In this document: positions 57,127 through 64,000 of the stretch, in pieces
Layout: every line of letters begins with the position of its first letter
Position numbering within the stretch: the stretch's first letter is position 1
Assembly (NCBI RefSeq): GCF_030053835.1
Contig: NZ_CP125655.1
Span: forward strand, 2,728,001-2,792,000
DNA: 64,000 bases
Source: Cellulomonas sp. ES6
Lineage (GTDB): Bacteria > Actinomycetota > Actinomycetes > Actinomycetales > Cellulomonadaceae
Direction: 5' to 3'
Translations under genes and position numbers: made by a program
Notes under the pieces: model-generated
Database searches by the model: none
Told to the model about the DNA's origin: nothing
Seen by the model: only the letters and a program-made list of their open reading frames with translations

Positions 57127-58041
57127 TCAGGCGCTGTAGGGCTCGATGACGGTCTTGCCGGTGGTGTGGCCAGTCTCGACTGCGACGATGGCCTCGCCGG
57201 CTTGTTCGAGGGGGTAGCGGGCGGTGACGTGGGGGTCGACGAGGCCGTACTCGATGACCCCGGTGATCTTGGCCATGGCCTCGCTGGTGCGCTCGAGGGC
57301 GGAGCCGCCGATCTCGGTGGCCGTCGCGGGGTCGGCGGCGGAGATGATGCGCGAGGGGCTGGTGGCCAGTGCGGCGACCTGGCGCAGGGCATCCCCGCCG
57401 ACCAGGTCGACGATAAGGTCCAATCCCTCGGGGGCGACCTCGCGCACACGGTCGGCCACGCCCTTCCCGGAGGGGACGAAGGTGGCCCCGGTGGACTCGA
57501 CGATTTGGCGCTTGGTCTCCGAGGCGATGCCGATGACGGTGAACTGGTGGACCCGGCCGATCTGGGCGGCCATGAGCCCGACGCCGCCGCCGGCGCCGAG
57601 GATCAGGAGCGTCTGGCCGGCTTCGAGCTCGATCTGGTGGGTGGCGTCGTAGGCGGTGGCTGCTGCGACGGGGATGGTGGCGGCGTCGGCGAAGGAGATC
57701 TCCTCGGGCTTGGCCACCGCCTCGGTGGCCCGCACGATGGTGTCCTGGGCAAAGGCCCCGTATCCGGGGGCGACCGGACCGAGGATCGCATCGCCCACCG
57801 CGAAGCCTTCCACGCCGTCGCCGATGGTGGTGACGACGCCGGCGACCTCCTGACCCATGGGGGCCGGCAGCGGTAGGTCGGTGCCCAGAACTCCGGAGCG
57901 GATCTTGTGGTCGATTGGGTTGACGCCGGCGGCGCGGACCTTGACCGCCAGCTCGCCCGGGCCCGGCGGGGGGGCCGGGCGGTCGACCAGCTGCTGGTTC
58001 TCCGGGCCACCGAAGTCATTGAATACGTACACCTTGGACAT
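57127..58041 (-). CDS. NADP-dependent zinc-less alcohol dehydrogenase/quinone oxidoreductase (MDR family), 304 aa
   Basis: ATG 58041 after AGAAGGAAGAAG; the open frame upstream overlaps the cupin gene and is not related. GroES-like N-terminal domain (GELAVKVRAAGVNPIDHKIR) and nucleotide-binding GAGGGVGLMAAQIG. No structural zinc cysteines. Such enzymes reduce quinones or reactive carbonyls with NADPH. It shares a strand with the cupin gene and may belong to a redox-stress unit with the CPG ATPase. Confidence 0.88.
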   Translation of the reverse strand: MSKVYVFNDFGGPENQQLVDRPAPPPGPGELAVKVRAAGVNPIDHKIRSGVLGTDLPLPAPMGQEVAGVVTTIGDGVEGFAVGDAILGPVAPGYGAFAQDTIVRATEAVAKPEEISFADAATIPVAAATAYDATHQIELEAGQTLLILGAGGGVGLMAAQIGRVHQFTVIGIASETKRQIVESTGATFVPSGKGVADRVREVAPEGLDLIVDLVGGDALRQVAALATSPSRIISAADPATATEIGGSALERTSEAMAKITGVIEYGLVDPHVTARYPLEQAGEAIVAVETGHTTGKTVIEPYSA

Positions 58042-58132
58042 GGGGTTGCTTCTTCCTTCTTGTTGGTCGCTGAACGAGCCGAGTGTGGTCCCTGACCTGG
58101 CCGGCCGCTTCAGCCGGTGGTTGGTGTGCTCG

Positions 58133-58561
58133 TCAGGCGGTGGGGGGCTCGTCCTGCCCGGCTGCCTCGGCGGCGTCGGCCTCGTTCTTGGTCGGGTAGG
58201 CACCGTCGGCGGCGTGCTCGGGCGGGGCATAAACGGTGTAGAGCACGAGCGGCTCAGCACCGGTGTTGCGGAAGTTGTGCCGGGTGCCGGCTGGGATGGC
58301 GCACTGGTCACCGGCCTCGATCGGGTGGGTATGGCCGTTGAGGTCTGCCTGACCGGTTCCGCTGATGAAGGTGAGGATCTGGTCGGTGTTCTGGTGGACC
58401 TCATCACCGATCTCACTACCCGGGGGAATGGTCATGATGACGATCTGGGCGTGCTGACCGGTCCATAGCACCCGGCGGAAGTCGGGGTTGTCCTGGGCGA
58501 CGTCGGCGATGGTGAAGTGCTCGATGTTGCCTTCGATGGTGAAGTGTTCTTCGGTGCTCAC
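58133..58561 (-). CDS. Cupin-domain protein, 142 aa
   Basis: Cupin motif 1 GSEIGDEVHQNTDQILTFISG and motif 2 DQCAIPAGTRHNFRNTG hold the metal-binding His/Glu set, partly altered (H-Q-N-x-D instead of HxHxxxxE). Typical of small stand-alone cupins with unknown substrates. An ATG start follows AGGAGG. It lies between the CPG ATPase and the MDR oxidoreductase on the same strand, with an 82-base gap to the ATPase. Confidence 0.85.
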   Translation of the reverse strand: MSTEEHFTIEGNIEHFTIADVAQDNPDFRRVLWTGQHAQIVIMTIPPGSEIGDEVHQNTDQILTFISGTGQADLNGHTHPIEAGDQCAIPAGTRHNFRNTGAEPLVLYTVYAPPEHAADGAYPTKNEADAAEAAGQDEPPTA

Positions 58562-58643
58562 CTGGTGTTTCCTCCTGAGGTAGTGCTGATTTCCAGCGGC
58601 GGGCCGGGACGGCTGGCGTTGAGGTGTCCTGGTCCGGTGCTGC

Positions 58644-60584
58644 TTACGGGCGGCGGGCCATTGCCTGTGCCTCGGTGGTGGTGCTCTGCGCCGGCGCTGT
58701 CGCCACGGCGCTGGTGGTGTCCTGGTGGCGGCGCAGCAGGCGCATGGCGTTGATAATGACGACCAGGACCGAAGCTTCGTGGACGAGCATCCCGATGGCC
58801 ATAGTCACCCCGCCCAGGAGGACGCCGGCCAGCAGGGCGGCCACGGTGACCAGGGCGATGGTGATGTTCTGGCGCATGTTGTTCACGGTGCGCCGGGCCA
58901 GGCCGACGGCCTCGGGGAGCTTGAGCAGGTTGTCGCCCATGAGGGCGATGTCCGCAGTCTCCACGGCGACGGCAGAGCCGGCGGCGCCCATGGCCACGCC
59001 GATGTTGGCCGTTGCCAGGGCGGGGGCGTCGTTGACGCCGTCGCCGACCATGGCCACCACGTGACCTTGACGCTGCAGGTCCGCGACCGCGTCGAGCTTG
59101 TCCTCGGGCAGCAGGCCGGCGCGGACCTCATCGACCCCGGTCGCCGCACCAACTGCCTTCGCCACCAGCGGGGCGTCACCGGTGAGCATGACCACCTTCT
59201 TCACCCCGGCGTCGTGCAGACGGGCGACCATCTGCGCCGCGTCGGGACGGACCTCATCAGCCACCGCGACCACACCAGCCACCGCATCCTCCACGGCCAC
59301 GATCATCGCCGTCCTGCCCGCTGCGGCGAGCTCCTCAGCGGCCTGCCCGGCGCCAACAGTGTCCGCGACGCCGTACTGCTCCAGCAGCGCCACGTTGCCG
59401 ATGAGGACCCGGCGCCCGCCGATGGTGGCAGTGATGCCCTTGCCAGGCACGGGCTCGGTGACCTCGGGCAGCCCCGACGTGGCCAGCCCCTCCGCGGCTG
59501 CTGCCTCCAGGATGGGTCGGGCGAGCGGGTGCTCGGAGCCGGCCTCGGCCCGGGCTGCCCAGGTCAGCACCTGGGCGCGATCCATGGCTGGGGCCAGGAC
59601 GACGACGTCGGTCAGGTGCGGGCGGCCCTTGGTCAGGGTGCCGGTCTTGTCCACCGCGACGGCGGTGATCTTGCCGGAGGTCTCCAGGTACTCCCCACCC
59701 TTGATGAGGATGCCGTCCTTGGCGGCCCGGCCGATGCCGGCGACGATGGAGACCGGGATGGAGATGACCAGCGCGCCGGGGCAGCCGATGACCAGCAGGG
59801 TCAGCCCGAGCACGACGTCACCGGTGATGAGTCCGACCACGAGGGCCAGGACCATGATGGCCGGGGTGTACCAGGCGGAGAACCGGTCCATGAACTGGGC
59901 GGTCTTGGCCTTGGCGTCCTGGGCGTCTTCGACGCGGTGGATGATGCGGGCCAGCGTGGTGTCGGCGCCGATGCCGGTGGCGAGCACCTGGAGGAACCCA
60001 CCCTTGGCGACGGTTCCGGCGAAGACGTGGTCGCCCTTGGACTTCTCCACGGGGATGGACTCCCCGGTGATGGAGGCCTCGTCCAGGGCGCCGGTGCCGG
60101 CCACGACCTCGCCGTCCACCGGGACCTTAGCGCCGTTCTTGACCAGGACGATCTCGCCCATGGCCACGCTCGCAGCGGGCACCTCCACCTGCACGCCGTC
60201 GCGCATGACCACGGCCACGTCTGGGGCCACGGCCACCAGCTCGGCCAGTGCCGAGCGGGTCTTGTTCAGCGTTGCGGACTCCAGGGCGTGCCCGATGGCG
60301 AAGAGGAAGGTCACCGCGGCGGCCTCCCAGTACTCCCCGATGATCACCGCGCCGATCGCGGCCACCGAGACCAGCAGGTCGATGCCGATGACCCGGGCCA
60401 TGAGCGCCCGGGCTGCCTTGGTCACGATCGGGGTACCCGCGACCACGGCGGCGGCCACCATGAAGGCGTTGCTCCACGCATCGGAACCGAGGCCGCGGGC
60501 CACGAAGAACGAGATGAGGATCAGCGCCCCGGAGACCACTGGGATCGCCCACCTGCCGTACCACCACTGCTGCAGCTTGTTCAT
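58644..60584 (-). CDS. P1B-type ATPase with unusual CPG motif, 646 aa
   Basis: Start ATG 60584 after GGAAGG. No HMA domain; six to eight helices. KVPVDGEVVAG, TGESIPVEKS, VIGCPGALVISIP (metal-site triplet CPG in place of CPC), DKTGTLTKG, SEHPLARPIL, GDGVNDAPAL. HEASVLVVIINAMRLL in the last helix resembles CadA-type Zn/Cd pumps. Loss of the second cysteine of CPC would change ligand geometry, so metal choice is open. The promoter carries a motif shared with the HMA gene at 61789. Confidence 0.88.
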   Translation of the reverse strand: MNKLQQWWYGRWAIPVVSGALILISFFVARGLGSDAWSNAFMVAAAVVAGTPIVTKAARALMARVIGIDLLVSVAAIGAVIIGEYWEAAAVTFLFAIGHALESATLNKTRSALAELVAVAPDVAVVMRDGVQVEVPAASVAMGEIVLVKNGAKVPVDGEVVAGTGALDEASITGESIPVEKSKGDHVFAGTVAKGGFLQVLATGIGADTTLARIIHRVEDAQDAKAKTAQFMDRFSAWYTPAIMVLALVVGLITGDVVLGLTLLVIGCPGALVISIPVSIVAGIGRAAKDGILIKGGEYLETSGKITAVAVDKTGTLTKGRPHLTDVVVLAPAMDRAQVLTWAARAEAGSEHPLARPILEAAAAEGLATSGLPEVTEPVPGKGITATIGGRRVLIGNVALLEQYGVADTVGAGQAAEELAAAGRTAMIVAVEDAVAGVVAVADEVRPDAAQMVARLHDAGVKKVVMLTGDAPLVAKAVGAATGVDEVRAGLLPEDKLDAVADLQRQGHVVAMVGDGVNDAPALATANIGVAMGAAGSAVAVETADIALMGDNLLKLPEAVGLARRTVNNMRQNITIALVTVAALLAGVLLGGVTMAIGMLVHEASVLVVIINAMRLLRRHQDTTSAVATAPAQSTTTEAQAMARRP

Positions 60585-60625
60585 AGCTGTTCGACCTTCC
60601 TGTAGCTGTCCAACCCCAGTTCGGG
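60585..60625 (-). other. Leader of the CPG ATPase gene
   Basis: Contains the ribosome-binding site and a small dyad (CCCCAGTTCGGGG, 60613-60625). Nothing else seen. Confidence 0.35.
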
Positions 60626-60688
60626 GTGCTGACAACGACGTTATGAAGATCGGCACCGGGCAACCATGACCGGCGTCAATCAACCGCA
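60626..60688 (-). promoter_or_regulatory. Shared promoter motif, copy 1 (CPG ATPase)
   Basis: GTGCTGACAACGACGTTA (60626-60643) and AACCATGACCGGCGTCAATC (60662-60681, extending to AACCGCA) recur at 62071-62133 with the same 36-base offset. On the transcribed strand the second block reads GGTTGATTGACGCCGGTCAT, placed like an activator site, and CATAAC in the first block like a -10. Confidence 0.65.
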
Positions 60689-60899
60689 CACCCATCCGTG
60701 CACCGCCGCCGGGGCTGCTCTAGCGTGCTGGCGCAATGAAGAGCGTCACCGCCGAGTTGATCGGCGGTGACGCTTAGCTGGTCCGGCTCAGAATGCGACC
60801 GGACGAGCCACGTAGCCTCGGCCCGCGGGCGCCCATGACCACACCCCAGTCCGCGGGGCCCGTGGGGCCGGGTGTCACGCGCATGGCGGGACGGCCCCG
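60689..60899. other. No gene seen; one hairpin
   Basis: AGCGTCACCGCCGA (60741-60754) and TCGGCGGTGACGCT (60762-60775) pair perfectly; it is a good terminator for the DoxX-like gene on the reverse strand. Nothing else recognised. Confidence 0.55.
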
Positions 60900-61319
60900 T
60901 CAGGTTCGCCTGGTTGCCAGTTCCTCCACCATCAGGCCCAGACCGCTACCGAGCATGAAGACGTCCCGAGCGATCCCCATGCCAGCCGGCGCTGGACGGA
61001 TTCCGTCATCACGGGTGAACCCTGGCGTCTTGAGGTACACGGCCATCAATGCGGCCGAGAATCCACTTAGGCCGGCCGCGGCCACCCGGGTGGGTACCAT
61101 CGGGGCTAGTAGCGCCGTGCCCAGAGCGATCTCGAAGGTCGACAACGCCTTCCCGAAGCGGACCGGGTCCATCTTCTTCAAGAACGGGAACGCGTTGGCG
61201 GCCTGGTCCCGCAGCCCCGTTGCCCCGTCGACGTGCAATGACCGCTTAGTGATTCCGGTGTTCAATATGAAGGCCCCGCTCGCCAGGCGCGGCGGGACAT
61301 GGTGAAGCTTGACGCTCAT
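60900..61319 (-). CDS. DoxX-like membrane protein, 139 aa
   Basis: ATG 61319 after AGGAGAGATTGC. Three or four helices (LASGAFILNTG; FEIALGTALLAPMVPTRVAAAGLSGFSAALMAVYL; MGIARDVFMLGSGLGLMVEEL) and TPGFTRDDGIRP, similar to DoxX/SURF-type small membrane proteins that bind quinones or help disulfide and redox balance. Single gene, terminated by the hairpin at 60741-60775. Confidence 0.7.
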   Translation of the reverse strand: MSVKLHHVPPRLASGAFILNTGITKRSLHVDGATGLRDQAANAFPFLKKMDPVRFGKALSTFEIALGTALLAPMVPTRVAAAGLSGFSAALMAVYLKTPGFTRDDGIRPAPAGMGIARDVFMLGSGLGLMVEELATRRT

Positions 61320-61520
61320 AGCAATCTCTCCTGAGTTCTTGGGACGTGGGTCTACCAGCGGTTCACACGTGAGAATGCAGCGGGCAGGCTTCCGCTGATC
61401 ATTGACGGGCCCGGCGGCCCGGTGCGGCCCTGATGGGTGGCGGGATGACGCCCGGGCAGTGCGCTCGCGCTTGGTCTGGGCACCGGTCGACGTCCCTGGT
61501 CGCCCTAGTGGAGGCGGGTC

Positions 61521-61753
61521 CTAGCTGTCCTCCGAGATAACGCTTGCGGTAACGCCGGCACCGCCGACGGTCACCAGGATGTCCTCGACGTCCAAGCGTC
61601 GGGGGTCGTAGTCGACGTCAACCCGGTGCGAGTGCAGATCGATGTGCACGGCCTGCACCCCGGAAGACGCTTCAGGTGCCGGTTGATGTCGGTGGCGCAC
61701 GAGGGGCAGAAAAACTCGCCCAGGCGCAGCTGCAGGTGCGCCGCCTGTGCCAT
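61521..61753 (-). pseudogene. HMA-domain metal chaperone, frameshifted
   Basis: ATG 61753 starts MAQAAHLQLRLGEFFCPSC, with the HMA CxxC site, and continues to LKRLPG. At the G-run CCGGGG (near 61660) the frame shifts. The other frame continues as an HMA domain (VQAVHIDLHSHRVDVDYDP, RRLDVEDILVTVGGAGV) to TAG 61523-61521. One extra G would restore a 77-aa protein. It could be inactivated, a slippage site or a sequence error. Confidence 0.75.
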
Positions 61754-61788
61754 GACGCTCACTGTCCTTCTCCTTGGCGCGGCGGGCG

Positions 61789-62028
61789 TCAGAACGCGGC
61801 AGGCTTGGCGACGTACCCGGCCCTGCCCACAGCGGCGATCAGGTCCTCGACGCTGGCCTTGGCCGGGTCGTGGTCGACCTCGATGCGTGCCGAGGCGAAC
61901 TGGACCTTCACGGCGCTGACGCCGTCCAGGCGTCCGACACGCTTCTCGATCTTCGCCACGCAGGAGGGGCAGGAGAAGCCTTCGGCGCGCAGGGTCGTGT
62001 GGGTGGTGGCGGGAGCGGTGGTGCTCAT
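61789..62028 (-). CDS. HMA-domain metal chaperone, 79 aa
   Basis: ATG 62028 (MSTTAPATTHTT) after GAAGGAAGGAAC. HMA fold with GFSCPSCVAKIEKRVGRL (CxxC metal site), VSAVKVQFASARIEVDHDP and AAVGRAGYVA. It binds Cu(I) or a similar ion and delivers it to a P1B ATPase; the CPG ATPase, which lacks its own HMA domain and shares its promoter motif, is the obvious partner. Confidence 0.88.
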   Translation of the reverse strand: MSTTAPATTHTTLRAEGFSCPSCVAKIEKRVGRLDGVSAVKVQFASARIEVDHDPAKASVEDLIAAVGRAGYVAKPAAF

Positions 62029-62070
62029 GGTGTGTTCCTTCCTTCTCTGACGAGGTCTCACCCTTCTTGG

Positions 62071-62133
62071 GTGCTGACTACGACGTTACGAGCGGGCCAG
62101 GAACCGAACCATGACGTGCATCAATCAACCGCA
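62071..62133 (-). promoter_or_regulatory. Shared promoter motif, copy 2 (HMA chaperone)
   Basis: GTGCTGACTACGACGTTA (62071-62088) and AACCATGACGTGCATCAATC (62107-62126, extending to AACCGCA). The second block differs from copy 1 at three of 27 positions. The adjacent Crp/Fnr gene is the likely source of the regulator. Confidence 0.65.
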
Positions 62134-62158
62134 GCAGACGTGAGAGAGTCCTCGCCCC

Positions 62159-62980
62159 TCAGGCACTGGCGGCCACGGTGGCGAGCAGACGGTCGCCGTC
62201 CAGGATGGCGGTCCATCTGCGGCCGGAGTCGATGATGCCGTCCTTGCGGAGCTGGCTCATTACCCGGGAGACGGACTCCGGTGTCGAGCCGGTCATGCCG
62301 GCCAGGTCAGTGCGAGACAGCGGCAACTGGATCAATGTGGCACCGGAGGAGCTGTCCTGGCCGAACTTCTCGGCTAGGCGCAACAGCGTGGTCGCTACCC
62401 GCTGGGCGACGGTGGCGGTGGATTGCGCGGTGACGTCCGCACGCGCTTGCGCTAGCAGCGCGGTGACGTCGTCCACCACCCGTAGGGCGACCTCGGGGTG
62501 TTGCGTCATGACATCGCGGAAAGCGCGTGTGTCGATGCGTAACGCGCAGGTGGTGGTCAGGGCGCGAACGGTTTCGGGGTAGGTGGGCTGGCCCAGGGTG
62601 TGCATGCCTCCGAAGAGGTCGCCAGGGGCCAGGAGATCGACGACGACGTCCTGGCCGTTCGGGGTCGGGCGGGAGACCTTGGCGCGCCCGGCTGCCATGA
62701 CGTAGAGATGTTCGGCCACGTCGCCGGCTGTGTAGAGCGGGTCGTCCTCAGCCCAGGACAGCGAGACCATGCGGTGGTCGATACCGACAAGATCCTCGTG
62801 GGACAGACCGGCGAAGAGCGGCACCTGGCCGAGAACCTTCATGCGTACCGGCAATGGACAGTGATGGGGCTGGGCGCAGGTTGAGCGCAGCGGGACTCGT
62901 CGTCGGCCAGGTGCGCCGGTAGCCGAATTGACCGGGGAGGATGCACCGTGCGATGCGGCGGAGCCGGGTTCGCTGCTCAC
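62159..62980 (-). CDS. Crp/Fnr-family regulator, 273 aa
   Basis: An N-terminal cysteine/histidine segment (CAQPHHCPLPVRMKVL, residues 35-50) precedes the cyclic-nucleotide-like beta barrel (YTAGDVAEHLYVMAAGRAKV, LLAPGDLFGG). The HTH is LSRTDLAGMTGSTPESVSRVMSQL. The paired cysteines suggest redox, Fe-S or metal sensing rather than cAMP. It lies between HMA genes and probably controls the shared promoter motif at 60626 and 62071. Confidence 0.85.
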   Translation of the reverse strand: MSSEPGSAASHGASSPVNSATGAPGRRRVPLRSTCAQPHHCPLPVRMKVLGQVPLFAGLSHEDLVGIDHRMVSLSWAEDDPLYTAGDVAEHLYVMAAGRAKVSRPTPNGQDVVVDLLAPGDLFGGMHTLGQPTYPETVRALTTTCALRIDTRAFRDVMTQHPEVALRVVDDVTALLAQARADVTAQSTATVAQRVATTLLRLAEKFGQDSSSGATLIQLPLSRTDLAGMTGSTPESVSRVMSQLRKDGIIDSGRRWTAILDGDRLLATVAASA

Positions 62981-63059
62981 GATTGCCTCCTGAAAGTGAT
63001 GCTAGATGCGCCGAGACGAATAAGCACGTGCTTCGTCTCATTATTGGTAGCCGTAATGG

Positions 63060-63281
63060 TCAGGCGAGCGTGTATTCGCCCGCCTCCTGCACGGCTGCCT
63101 CGATGGCCGAGCGGTTCAGCTCGACGTCGTCCTTGTGCTTGAGGATGATGCGCGCTTCGCCGTCGGGAATGATCTCGGTGGCGACGGCACCGATACCTGC
63201 CACGAGATAGAGCCTGTCCTTGATGGCCCGCGCATCCTCGGCTGTGGTCATGCCGGCGACGGTGTAGATAGTGCTGATCAT
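63060..63281 (-). CDS. HMA-like small protein lacking CxxC, 73 aa
   Basis: The pattern is that of an HMA domain (MISTIYTVAGMTTAEDARAI, VAGIGAVATEIIPDGEARI, IEAAVQEAGEYTLA), but the metal-binding GMTCxxC is replaced by GMTTAED, so it cannot bind Cu(I) in the usual way. It follows the sulfite-oxidase-type gene by 12 bases on the same strand and is probably co-transcribed with it. Confidence 0.75.
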   Translation of the reverse strand: MISTIYTVAGMTTAEDARAIKDRLYLVAGIGAVATEIIPDGEARIILKHKDDVELNRSAIEAAVQEAGEYTLA

Positions 63282-63293
63282 GCCCTGCTCCTG

Positions 63294-64000
63294 TCAGATC
63301 CGGCCGTTGAACGCCTGCATCGCGGCGTCCTCACGGGTGCCGCCACGACCGTCACCGTACGCGGCGTAGTCGGTGATCCACTCGATGGACTTGATCCACT
63401 TGACCATCTTGTACCCATGGTTCGACTCCACCCGCAGCCGCAGCGGCGCGCCCAGATGCACCTCCAACGGGTGCCCGTTGCGCTCGTACGCCAGGATCGT
63501 GTCGTCCTCGGCGACCGTGTCGAGGTCCAGCACCGCGTAGGACGGTTCCCGCGGCCGGTGGTCCCACATCTCCTGGGCCAGGCCGTGGGAGGTGATCATC
63601 ACGTAGTTGGCACCCTCCGGGGGAGGTCCGAGGACCTCGAGGAGGTCACGGAGCCGGACGCCGGCCCATTTGGAGGTGGCCGACCAGCCCTGCATGCAGG
63701 TGTGGACCGCGATGTACTCGGTCTTCGGGAGCTGACGCAAGTCCCCCAGGCTCAGCTGCAGCGTCTTACCGCTCAGCTCACCACCGTGCTCGAGGCGCCA
63801 GTCACGGAAGCCGCTGTCCCGGTGGGCGAGCCACTCCGTGGACTCGTCCTTGGTCGGCGGGAGCCCGTTGGTCCAGTGGAACTCCGAGATGTCCTTCTCG
63901 GTGTAAGTACTCTGGCGTCCCATGCGGGGCTTCATCCAGTTCAGGGTGACCTTGCGGATCGGCTCAGTCAGCGCCACGAGCACGCGCTGGGAGCGCGGGC
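63294..64000 (-). CDS. Molybdopterin-dependent oxidoreductase (sulfite oxidase/MsrP fold), 5' end beyond the window
   Basis: The frame is open to the right edge with no clear start; an internal ATG/GTG near 63983 is unlikely to be the true start. LSLGDLRQLPKTEYIAVHTC, then MQGWSATSKWAGVRLRDLLE holds the cysteine ligand of molybdenum (HTCMQGWS). VMITSHGLAQEMWD and GAPLRLRVESNHGYKMVKWI complete the SUOX fold. Related enzymes reduce oxidised methionine in envelope proteins or oxidise sulfite. The missing N-terminus may hold a membrane domain. Confidence 0.85.
   Translation of the reverse strand, partial: PRSQRVLVALTEPIRKVTLNWMKPRMGRQSTYTEKDISEFHWTNGLPPTKDESTEWLAHRDSGFRDWRLEHGGELSGKTLQLSLGDLRQLPKTEYIAVHTCMQGWSATSKWAGVRLRDLLEVLGPPPEGANYVMITSHGLAQEMWDHRPREPSYAVLDLDTVAEDDTILAYERNGHPLEVHLGAPLRLRVESNHGYKMVKWIKSIEWITDYAAYGDGRGGTREDAAMQAFNGRI

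Overview
The window reads as very GC-rich actinobacterial DNA (Actinomycetota; a Micrococcales/Cellulomonas-type host is my guess from base composition, codon use and protein families). It is accessory DNA throughout: no rRNA, tRNA or housekeeping cluster was seen. It looks like an integrated or plasmid-borne mobilisable element joined to a large metal and redox stress island.

Left edge (1-6 kb): a partial RecF/OLD-type ATPase of noticeably lower GC, a dead fragment of an ArdC-like gene, and a compact three-gene unit: HipA-like kinase, HIRAN-domain protein and RNase D-like exonuclease. Convergent to it is a frameshifted HipB-like Xre gene preceded by a perfect inverted-repeat operator. At 6.3-6.5 kb lies an unusually AT-rich block with long inverted repeats, a candidate origin or attachment locus.

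Mobilisable element (7-24.6 kb): a ParB-like protein, two plasmid-type unknowns and an ArdC-like antirestriction protein. Each is preceded by the same repeated intergenic module and a conserved two-level RNA hairpin. Next comes a translationally coupled operon (glutaredoxin-like, unknown, Zn-finger, ParB-like, DUF3560, 53-aa protein). Then follow an Xre/zeta-toxin/Swt1-HEPN operon, a Fic toxin with a VbhA-like antitoxin, a hairpin-rich candidate oriT, a MobC-like protein, a relaxase, a coiled-coil protein and an ATP-dependent DNA ligase.

Recombination module (24.6-27.7 kb): three overlapping genes (tyrosine recombinase, small HTH protein, Zn-finger recombinase-like protein with degenerate catalytic residues) separate the element from the metal island.

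Metal island (27.7-64 kb): the genes suggest an envelope programme for copper and other soft metals. They include two glutaredoxin-like proteins, two CcdA-like thiol transporters with thioredoxin-fold partners, a DUF305 lipoprotein, YibE/F, two murein hydrolases (LytM and VanY type), a two-component system, the whole lipoprotein maturation set (lgt, lspA, lnt), and four P1B ATPases with four different metal-site motifs (CPC, SPC, CPH, CPG). Also present are two CadD transporters each tied to an ArsR-type repressor region, a merR/merA pair, and a right-hand block (CPG ATPase, cupin, quinone reductase-like enzyme, DoxX-like protein, HMA proteins, Crp/Fnr regulator, sulfite-oxidase-type enzyme) that runs off the window. 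Tandem 11-bp repeats next to the two-component system recur at four other promoters, so one response regulator may control much of the island. A second shared promoter motif links the CPG ATPase and an HMA chaperone, probably under the Crp/Fnr protein.
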